Below, in pieces: positions 48,109 through 58,100 of a DNA stretch of 64,000 nucleotides. How positions within the stretch are numbered: position 1 is the first letter of the stretch; each line of letters begins with the position of its first letter. The stretch lies in contig NC_081336.1 of assembly GCF_022539665.2 (NCBI RefSeq), forward strand, positions 9,276,778 through 9,340,777. The letters are read 5' to 3'. The notes beneath the pieces were generated by a model, which worked only from the letters and a program-made list of their open reading frames with translations, was not told the origin of the DNA and did no database searches. Source of the DNA: Daphnia carinata. Taxonomy: Eukaryota; Arthropoda; Branchiopoda; Diplostraca; Daphniidae. The translations under genes and the position numbers were made by a program.

Positions 48109-50066
48109 ATGGGTAGGCGTGTAAAGGACAATTTCACACATCTCTTTCCGCAGGTAACATCAAGTTTATCCCTGTGTTGGTTTGTTTGAATCAGTTTGAA
48201 TTGTAGTTGTTTTAAACTCTTCAGTTGGTCGTGGCAATATGGGGATCGTGGGGTTATTTTTGCATGGGTTCTGTTCGTGGTAGAAGTTCGCCCGGAATTC
48301 CATCGCATAATAGTACGATGGATTTCGACATGTCTCCATCCGACCTGCAATGGATTTGTAAGATTCTTCCATTAAAATCGCAAGTTATTAGCCCGACTAA
48401 TGGAATTTGGATATCAAACAGCTTCTTTCCCGATGCTCGGGGCCATACTTGGCTCGTTGTTCATCAACAAACCTATGGAATATTACGGAAGGAAAAAGGC
48501 TCTGGTTGGCCATTACATCGTCTTCATTTGCGGATTCTTCATCTCCGGTTTCACTCACTTCGGTGAACACAAATCCATGCTGTACATTGGCCGTTTCTTG
48601 ATGGGCATTGCTGCCGGATGTACCACTCCCGCAGCACAAATATACGTAATTCCCATCAAGAAATTTAAATGCAAAACATCGATTCACGACGTTATTCAAC
48701 AACAATAGGTAAGTGAATGTGCATCGCCGAGTCTTCGAGGTTGGATGGGATCACTGACGGCCTCCTCTTTGGTGCTGGGCGTTTGGTCGACGTACATTGT
48801 CGGGATCTTCGTCGAATGGCACGTCCTGGCCTGGATTTTTGGCTGTTTACCCATCCTCTTTCTCTGCGGTACTGTTATGATGCCCGAATCTCCAGTTTGG
48901 CTACTGTCTCACGGCCGGGAACAAGAGGCTCGACGATCTCTTCAATCCCTCCGCGGAAAGTGATTTCTAATTCTTAAAAAAGAAAATAAAAATTTTAAAT
49001 GTCAATACATGAAAGAGAAAAGAACAGAAAAATGGACTTTCGTTTCCTTTTTTTTAACAACAGGGGGGCTAACGTGCAAACGGAACTCGAAAGGATCAAA
49101 AAACATTTGGAACGCGTGGCTAATTACAACAGCAAGTCTCTTCAAGTGACATCTGGATCGGTGGTCAAACCTTTATTCATTTCATTGAGCATCATGCTGT
49201 TCCAGCAGACGACAGGAATCAACGCCATTGTCTTTTACACGGCCAGCATCTTCCAGGCAGCCGGAAGTTCAATCAACGGCAAATACGCCACGATCATCGT
49301 CGGTGCCGTCCAGTTGATTTTCACCATCGCCTCTGGGTTTCTGGTACGTTTCTTAATCATTTAAAAGAAATAAAAAAAAACATAAAAAAATTCGTTTTAA
49401 TATCAGGCGGATCGATGCGGAAGGCGGATGTTATATTTAGTTTCGGCCGTTAGTTCGGCCGTACCGTTGGCTGCCCTTGGAATCTTCTTCTGCTGTCAAC
49501 GTCGATGGGGCGATCAAGAAGCAATTCGATATTTCGGTTGGTTGCCATTCGCATCTCTCATCGTTTTCTTCATTACCTATTCCGGCGGGATCAGTAACGT
49601 ACCCTTCATCATCATGGGCGAGATGTTCCCGTTGCGATATCGAACGCTGCTGGGTGGGATCAGCTCATCTTTCCATTTGTTTTGCACTTTCGTGATGGTC
49701 CGATTCTTCCCCGACATGTTGCGAGCGATGGGCAAAGACGGGACCTTCTACTTCTTCTGCGGATGCACTTTGTTGAGCGCCATCTTTGTTTACTTTCTTC
49801 TGCCGGAGACGAAAGGTAAAACCCTGGAAGAATTGGAACAGCTGTTCCGTTCAAACAACATCGAACCTCATAAAAGGCAATATTATTTGGAAGATACTCT
49901 TGCAACGGAAAAGAACACGAATTGGGAGGTGGTCCTGTTGAGGCGTTCAGAAACAAAAGACAGTCACAGAAGTGAATTGCAGTTGTGCGTCAACAAGTTG
50001 GAAGTTACTCTCGAGTTCTACGAAAGTAGCGCCCAATTTAATTTTTCGACAATCGACGTTGTTTAG
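48109..50066 (+). CDS. Sugar transporter, facilitated trehalose transporter Tret1-like (MFS), 540 aa
   Basis: Membrane carrier of the sugar porter family. Exons 48109-48153, 48225-48357, 48392-48645, 48709-48959, 49064-49343 and 49407-50066; phases agree. It has twelve-helix MFS features: YYGRKKALVGHY after TM2, YIGRFLMGIAAG, YVSECASPSLRGWMGS, PESPVWLL, QQTTGINAIVFYTASIFQ, ADRCGRRMLY, MGEMFPLRYR and the end signature PETKGKTLEELEQLF. The start at 48109 follows an acceptor; an upstream leader exon is likely. The C-terminal tail after LEQLF is longer than in many Tret1-like proteins. Confidence 0.9.
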
Positions 50067-51330
50067 TTGATACGTTTGCATTTTACGTCTTAATGGTAAT
50101 TTAAAGTATTTAACTTTTGTGAATCGCCGCCATTTTGCATTGGCCGGTGAAATGAGCCTTGGATTTTTAGGTGTTTTTGTTGCAAAATTTCGGTTTGCGG
50201 GACGTGTTTTTTGGTTTCCTGTCTCACCTTGATATTTTTTTATGTAGGGGCTGTACTGTATTTTTCGTGTTGGATGTATACTATTTCATCGAGAATGTTA
50301 CGTGTAAACAATCTATTATAAAAATTCTTCATGCGAAAATTGTAGCGTTTTTATATTCTGTGCATTACAGTTATATTAATTGGACAACAGAATAAGCAGT
50401 TTATGTACAGTATATTGCAGAAAAATGTGGCGGTCTTCCCTATCCTTTGTTTGCCAAACCTGACACATTTCACTGCAACCTCCTGTACAAAGGTAAGGCA
50501 AGTGTATTGAACAGGAATTTTATACGAATGTCGATTACATAAAGGTCATTTAGAAATAGGGCAACATAGGAACCGGGTAGAAAGCGCCAAAGGTAAGGGT
50601 AATGAACGTCTGTTACTCCGCCGTTTCTTACCATTCCCATCATTCTTTGGTTGACACTGGCATGGTTCGGACGTCGCCTCTCGTGTACAGAGTCTTGGAG
50701 AAAACACGTTCGTGTTGACTAATTGCTCAAATAGTTACGATCCTTGTCGTTTTAATTGGTGAGTAGAGCATTAACCAATTTTGCATTTTGTTGTAACAAC
50801 ACTACGCTGTTCTTTATAGCCCAGATGGAAAAGCTTGATTCATGAAATTGCGGAGGTCGAAATGTATCTATGGGTGTTTCCGATTTCATGGTTCAGCTGA
50901 AACATTATCCTTTATACCTAGTCAGGTGTTTTCATAATTCATCAGATGTTATATTTCTTTTGATAAAAATATTTTTTGCAGGGTACTTTGTGGTGTGAAA
51001 CCCTTGTGGTCCACACTTCCATCACCTCCAGGTCACAGTTGAACATTGCTCAGTGAAGTCTAATCATTCATGGAGGATCTACCAATGAATCGTTGTGTGG
51101 CAAGTAATATTTTTCAAATATGTTACTGATGAATGCCAAATGACACAAACCTTGCATCACACTTGGTTTTGACATCTCTCATCTTGAGAAATAACTACTG
51201 CACACTTCTCTTAACACAGGTATTTCCTTTTCATTGATAAACCTTTCATCCATGCCATTCACTTTTCGTTTTGTTGGAAAGATTTGTTTGAAAGTCATTA
51301 CTGGTTAGTTTTATAACTAAAATGTGGCAG
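50067..51330. other. Transporter 3' flank and upstream part of the unknown gene, right side
   Basis: No clear gene. A few exon-like pieces near 50820-51060 are broken by stops. The text TCAGCTGAAACATTA near 50892 resembles the last bases of the window (TCAACTGAAACATTA). Confidence 0.35.
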
Positions 51331-51924
51331 TCCGATTCTATGGTTACGGTTTGTCAAATTGTACCACATATGGGGAAAAACATGATGATAATGCTGCTGT
51401 TCGGGAATTCCTACCATTGGAGTTTGCAGGCCACCAACAACTGTCTCCTATAGGTATCTGCTTATCCTTCTCAACCAAATTCTGTATAATTTTTCTTATC
51501 GTTTTTTTATTTGTTGTACATCTTTGGACCATATTACTCTAAAACCCAAACCAGTTCGTGATGCGATGACATTAGCTTTCACAGAAGATGTGGATCGTGG
51601 AAGCTTTCCAGACCTTAAATCTGAAAGTATTGATGAATAGAGATATTGAGTTTTAGGACAATATCAATAACAGTGAAACTATGAATCAGCAAGGTAATTA
51701 TTATTGATTCTCTAGACAAATAAACGATATTTTTAAAGTACAAACTAACCTCTGCCATTGATTTCCCTCAGCAAAAGCATCACCATCAAATCCGAGCTAC
51801 GCAACATTTGAATCCGCCGCCCATCCACATGGAGTTTGGAAGGACGCCGCGTTTTGACACTAATTGCTACAGCCAGCAACCGTATGAACGAGATCCGAGT
51901 GTGACTGCATTCAACTTGATGTAA
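51331..51924 (+). pseudogene. 3' exons of the unrecognised gene (right copy)
   Basis: Exon-like 51331-51453 (RFYGYGLSNCTTYGEKHDDN, acceptor tggcag, donor ATAGgtatct), 51555-51625 (VRDAMTLAFTEDVDRGSFPD) and the terminal exon 51772-51924 (QKHHHQIRATQ to AFNLM). The first two join in phase; the join to the last exon is not in phase as read, so either an exon is missed or the gene is broken. It mirrors the left-arm exons at 6948-7350. Family unknown. Confidence 0.4.
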
Positions 51925-52489
51925 AGTGCATTATTGTGGACAGTGGGCTGTGACAGAAAACAAACGAAGCATTGCCGTAAAAGAAATGGTATGGAAAAAA
52001 TTACTTAGACTCACAAATCCTTGTTAAATATGGCAGATTTTTTCTGTTAGCTTGTCCTTTTTGTACAAGTTAAAAAATTTCTGAAAATGTTCTGTTTTTT
52101 TGTTGTTTGACAAATGCACAATTTCATATACACTGTTATTCTACAGAGCTGTGCTGATCGCGGTTTTTTCTTTTGACGTTACATGCGTCACCGCCGCCAA
52201 AAGCGAGGGGCAGGTAGAAAAAAACGAAAAAGAAATGCTGTAGGTATTCTAAAAAAACACCCTAGAGAAAACAACCGTCTGAGAAAAAACTAGATATTGG
52301 TATTTGGAAAGGCAAGTGTTATGGGTTTTGGCATCAGTTTTCCAAACCAACCAACGTACTGGCAAAGAAAAGTATCTGTTCGAGAAGAGAGCCAGTAAAT
52401 GTCCAGGAAACGAAAAGGAAGCTTGCTTATAATTTTTAAGTCCAAAGCTCATTCTTAAATTCACTAATAATAACAGTAGTATTAAAATA

Positions 52490-52561
52490 TGTGAAATGGC
52501 TCAATGGTAGAGCATCGGCTTCGTAAGCCGAAGTTCTAGGGTTCAAATCTCAGATACTCCG
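52490..52561 (+). other. tRNA-Thr(CGT)-like sequence, right arm
   Basis: Same anticodon arm as 6221-6290 (TCGGC TTCGTAA GCCGA). The D and T arms are recognisable; the acceptor stem is imperfect. Confidence 0.45.
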
Positions 52562-52696
52562 TGTAGACATTTGTATTACGGCACTTGTTTATTTGTTGAA
52601 ATAACGAAAAATGGCAAAAATTCTTTCCATTCGACGATCAGAAGCATCTCACGCAGATTTTTTCTACGCTAGCTGCTCTTGACAAGCAATAGTTGC

Positions 52697-52769
52697 TTAC
52701 CTGGGATTTGAACCACAGGCAACTGGCTTTCCAGCCATGGACGCTACCATTGCGCCATGACTGTTCTTA
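52697..52769 (-). other. tRNA-like sequence, right arm
   Basis: Counterpart of 6020-6092, with A box TGGCGCAATGG and B box GGTTCAAATCC on the minus strand. The acceptor ends do not pair. Confidence 0.4.
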
Positions 52770-53063
52770 TAAACATATGCTTAGATTTTGATGCGTATAT
52801 TGAAATGGTGTCGACACTAGGTTATTATAGAAGGCTTTTTACTAAGAAACAAAATGTAGATGGAATATCGACATGGCTTCTGCTTAGCATACTAGAATTC
52901 TAGGGTTCGATCCCCACATCAGTCTACATATAATTAAATAAATAAAAACAAATAGAAATATTATTTAAAGCTTTTTATTTTCCCTCCTTCCACCCACAAA
53001 TCCACCACTATACATATTACACATACAATACAAAAATACATACACAAATACACTTAAAACTAA

Positions 53064-53370
53064 CCCGTTGGCTGCCACGCCATCTTAACTACAGTTTCTA
53101 CATCGCTATCTTAGGGATAGCGATAAAGGGGGCCGGGGGGCCGGGCTGACACGATGACGAGACCTTTACGGGAATGCACACCCCAGGTCTCATCTATCGC
53201 ATCGATCAAGGGAATTCCCTCTGGTGCATTGCCTTTGGGGCCATTCGGCCAATCTTGGGCAGTGGCGCTGCTCCACCCCATGGAAAATAGGCCATGGAGC
53301 AGAACAGCGCGGCCCGTCCCTGTCAAGCTAAAAAAAAAAGGGGATTCAAAGATGTGTGGCAGCCAACGGG
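53064..53370. mobile_element. piggyBac-like MITE, right arm copy
   Basis: About 307 bp with the same CCCGTTGGCTGCCAC termini; flanks CTAA and TTAA. The mutated flank corresponds to the mutated flank of the left copy, showing both descend from one insertion. Confidence 0.7.
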
Positions 53371-53419
53371 TTAATTACATTACATATTACATACAATACA
53401 AAATATAACGATACCATGA

Positions 53420-53605
53420 AGATAAGGCGACGACACAGCAACGGATGCGACGGCGACACGGCGATGGGCAACCACGAGGCGACGACGGGCGAGGCGAAGA
53501 CGAGGCGACGACGGGCGAGGCGACGACGGGCGAGGCGAAGACGAGGCGACGACGGGCGAGGCGAAGACGAGGCGACGGACGAGGCGAAGACGAGGCGAAA
53601 AGCCT
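53420..53605. repeat. Minisatellite, right arm copy (contracted)
   Basis: GGCGACGACGGGCGA-type units, the reverse complement of the left array, with fewer repeats and different unit order. Confidence 0.8.
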
Positions 53606-54845
53606 GGTGAAGAGGGATGAATAATATAAATGATAAATATGAAAAAAAACGTGTCACTCCATGTGGAATATAAAATTAGTGGTGTAATTATAAAAGAGAA
53701 GTTACCTATGACATTGTCTGAAGACTGCAGAAGCTGTAGGGCTGGTATTTTGCTGAAGCAGGTGAAGGCTTGGCAGACCTACGTTAGGATATGTAATTTA
53801 AAGAAATGCAACACTAGATAAGTCTCAAACTAGCAATACCAAAAGGGATTGTTTCGATGCCCTTGTCTACTTGTATTGGTTGGTAATGGTTAAGCGTTGG
53901 AAACCAACCAAAGGGGTGCACAATCCATTGCGCAGATTAAGGCTGATTCTGATGACCAAGAAAAGGGGTAGTCGAATTAGACAGTGGTGTGCTGATTCTA
54001 AGAATGCACATCACTGGTGACGTTCTTCCCGGTTAGCATTCTTTCCATTGTAAGTTTCACAAGCTAGATCTTAAAGTATAAATCATGCCAAATGGAATAC
54101 TAATGGCCACGTACAAGTTAAATACCTCTAAATAGACTAGCACGATGGAATGATAACGTCATAGTTTTTTTACAGAGCAATCTGTGACTGTTTGGAATTG
54201 TCATCTTGCATAGCTTACAAGATTGCCCGTTACAAAAAAAATTAACTATTTGATGTGCTTCACTTCCAAAAACTAACACAAGGAATAAAACACTTAATTG
54301 GCGTTAGTTTTCTATAACTTTCTACTCGACTACAACATTTTAAACGAAAACTTTCGAACACAGGTTACAACGATCACACCACTGTCACAGGTAAACACAA
54401 CACCATTTTAGAAGCGCACCAGCGACATCTAATTTGTTTTTTTACAACCAAAATAACAGCGAAACAAAAAGGAATGACGGAACAATTTTTTTTCTGTTTA
54501 TTCAAAAACCAAGATATCCCATGACAATACATGATTCGGAATGCAAATTTGAAAAGGGAGTCAACTGCGGCTTTTTACAAACGTGCTTGACCAACATCAA
54601 ACTGTAGTTTTAGGATAAAATGATTTTACATGCTTCTGTTTAAAATGGTACTTCCCGTCTCTTGCCAGCTGATTGTCGTATGAATCGCCATACGTACGCA
54701 CCAGGTTGTTCTTATGTCTTGCCGGTTACAAAATGAAAATACACACGGTTAACTTAAGGAAACGTATTACAAGGGAATCAATTGGCGGCCATATAATATG
54801 ATACAAAATCACGAGACATGGTAATTTTCATATAAACACAGGCGA

Positions 54846-55156
54846 TTAATCACCAATAATGGTGCCACAGATAGTTGCTGTGCAGTTGACACAGATAATT
54901 CACTGTCTTACCACTACTGTCAAAATGCACTACCAGTAGTTTGTTCGTAATCCAAGCACACCAAACAACAACGTTACCTACACCGCATCCAACCTCAACA
55001 CAACTAACCCCAAACGTTCTATATAGATTACACAACGGGTAGAAACTACGTTTTTAGTACGTTCTAATACAGCAACATAGCAAGGTCTTTCCACGAAATG
55101 GACCCGAGGATCCATTTCGTCGTCAACCTTACCAGAAGAACTCTACCAATCAAGCA
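54846..55156. other. Spacer between inverted repeat and NACHT copy 3
   Basis: 311 bp of unrecognised sequence containing the breakpoint. No gene seen. Confidence 0.4.
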
Positions 55157-58100
55157 CTACAACGTTACGATTGTTACAATATTTTGTACAAATTGTTCAC
55201 GTTGTTTGCCCTTACTGTAATCGATTAAAAAGTTGAAAAGGGTTCGTGCTTTGTAACGTCGATCTTCCAGTTCGTTGAAATAGGTCCGGGGATGGAGAAG
55301 CACTTCTTCAATGAAATCGGCAGCTTTTTCTTGAATAACTTGTTGAACGTCCTTTCGTATTTCTTGTGGTAGGATGTCCAGCAGTCCGTCAATGTCATGT
55401 CCCCACGACGCAGCTTTCAGTAAGACAGGAGATCCATCCATTTCGTGCAACAGCAACTTTTCCACGGCCTCCCAACCGAACACTTTCGACACAGATTTCA
55501 ATATTTCGTTCGTCGTCGTAACCTCACAATGTTCAACGATGTAACTCCATACACTGCGCTGTTGTCTGCCAATCCAACGAACCGATGTGAGGATATCAAC
55601 GCATCTGCTGAGTTGCATTTCGCTGCCATAATCCAAGTAGAATCGCAAAATATCACTGTAATGTAAGGCGATTGCGGAACTAGAAAATTCTGTCACAGAG
55701 TCGTGGTTGATGAACGTGTCGTGTGTCATTGGCGGACCATTTTCCTTCCACTCCATTTTAATTTCCTCTTGGCTTTTTTCTGGTAAACGTTTCAACATGA
55801 GTGTGACGATTTCTTGCGACAGATGAAGAACAACGTAACCATAATTGTCCTGGTGGAGCCAAAGTTCTTTAGCGGAATTACCTCCGAGTTTATCCGATAC
55901 GCAAGTCAAACACTTTAAAATGGTTTCGACTTGCGTTACACCTAGTTGCCCTCCAACTAAAGAAGTGGCTGTCGATCGTAGGAAGTCTCCCCAAATGCTG
56001 TTCCTCGGCTCAACGCGCTCGGCGTGAACGGTTGTGGTTCCGTCATCATTCGGCGTGAAAACTAAATCGTTAGGGGCGTAATCACGCGGATGGTGTTGGA
56101 TGGTCTCGTCGCGATACGTTGGATCACTGAGACGAACCGTGGAGACCGTAACGGACTGGCTGCTTTTTACTATTTTGGTATCACCTTGAAGAGTAATCGT
56201 TTCCACGAAATCCAAGAGTTGTTTTTCGTCAAAATTCTTCAACAGATAACTTGACAAAAGATAGAAATTCGGGTAGAGGTTATTCTTAAGCAAACGCTCG
56301 GTAAAGGGACCAGCGCCTTCTATTGATAACAGTCTCTGCAGATGTTCTGCATCCATGCGTCGTAAAGCATTCGTTGCTATTCTTTCTGTGTTGAAAATTA
56401 GGTCATGCAAACATTTGTAGTCTTCAACGCCGTCTCGATCGACGATGATATTTACCATGGCGTTGAATAATTTATTCGGATAGCAGCGATCGAAAATAGA
56501 AATCCCAGAAAATGCAAAGTTGGCTATTAACTGGGTAAGTAGATAATCATGTCCTAGTTCTGTCTTGACGACGTTCATTGTCAGTTGAAACATTTTTGCA
56601 TTTTTCGATTTCACGGCGAGATAAAATGACTGGTGAATATTAACGTTTAACTCAGTTAACTCGCCCGTCGGTGCGTTGGGACATATGTCTTTGACAAAGG
56701 CCAACAGTTTCGAACAGACTTTCTTCTGATTTTTAGCCGTGGCGAAGTAAAACGGAGTGTAGCCCTCAAGCACTACCTTGCGCAGTTCTTGTTTAGTTCC
56801 ATCGTCGAGTTCCCGCTGGCGAAATCTTGCTAATATTTGCCCAACTATGTTGACGTCTCCGTAGAAGGCTGCTCGATGAAGAAGAGTCATGTCATAAAAA
56901 TCTTTTTTCATTAGGATGTCGAAATCAGTCGGGATGGCATCGTCTTTTTCTAGTCGACACGGTTGGTAAATATTCTGAAATGCTTCCGGATCTATCGACA
57001 AAACTTCGCCGTAAAGTTGGACGAGAAGACTAGACCGATCTAGTCCGTCTAAAATAGTCAGGGTTTCGGCAATTCGCCCAGTCATCAGTTGTTTTTCAGA
57101 CTGGAAAACTTTAATTAAGAATTTGGCGAACTTGAAATCGTCCGAATAAGCTGTCGATTTGGAAACAAGCGCGAGAAATCTTTTCAGATGACTACGATAT
57201 TTGTCGTGACAAATCAAATATAACAAAGCATTTTCGATTAGGTCATCTTCAGAGGACTTCAGGAGACATTTATCGAAAGCCACATTCTGTTTTTCCAAAA
57301 ACTCAAGAAGTTCATTCATCGTTTCCGGGTGTCCGTCTAGGTTTTTCTTTAACCATAAAAAACTATGTGGGAACATATGTTCTAGAAGATGTTTTATAGT
57401 ACTAGACGTGTCGAAGTCGTCTGGATTAATGATGTCGAAGTAATTGATGAATCGTTTAAAGAACTTGCTTTCTTCAAACAAAGCATTCGAAGAAAAACGG
57501 TTTACCGGTCCGAAAAGGGTCCCCCTTACAAATTGAGAGACTTCACTTCTTTCGAATGTGGCATCAAGACAGTCACAAAACAATCGGAATATGTTGCCTT
57601 TCCCATTCAAAATAGAAAAATGGACGGCATTCTTAAAGGACGGTTGGAGTTCACTGCTCCCGTCAGTCATCATCTTCGTGAGTCGATCCGGTAATTCACG
57701 ATCATTAATTTTCTTACGCCATTCTTTATCCTCATCGACCATCGTCTTCACCATGCCATCGAAAAACACTTGAACTCCGTCGTATTCCTTGGAGGCCAAG
57801 ATTTTGTTCAGAATCAATTTCCGAATGGATTCATTTTCCAGCAGTTTGTTGTGACGGTTGTCATTGGGATGAAATCCTTCGTAAAGATATTTGGCGACCA
57901 AATACTCGGCAAATGTCCGATGCAAGAACTGGGGTCGCATTCCATCTTCATTAGAAAACGTTAACCCAAATTTCAGCGTGTTTTTCGCAAGAATACTTTT
58001 TTCTTGAGCCACATCATCGCTGGATTTGTGCGAAATTTTCGCTGGCCAAAGCATTTCCAGTATATTTGGTTCAGTGACGATGGTTTCGACGGCCAATTTC

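Larger units (their letters stand above)
51395..54845. repeat. Right arm of the long inverted repeat
   Basis: Reverse complement of 3745-7455, about 3.45 kb. It carries the same MITE, tRNA-like pair, minisatellite (shorter) and inverted NCX 3' UTR end. Its outer end abuts NACHT copy 3, which lost its C-terminus near there. Confidence 0.85.
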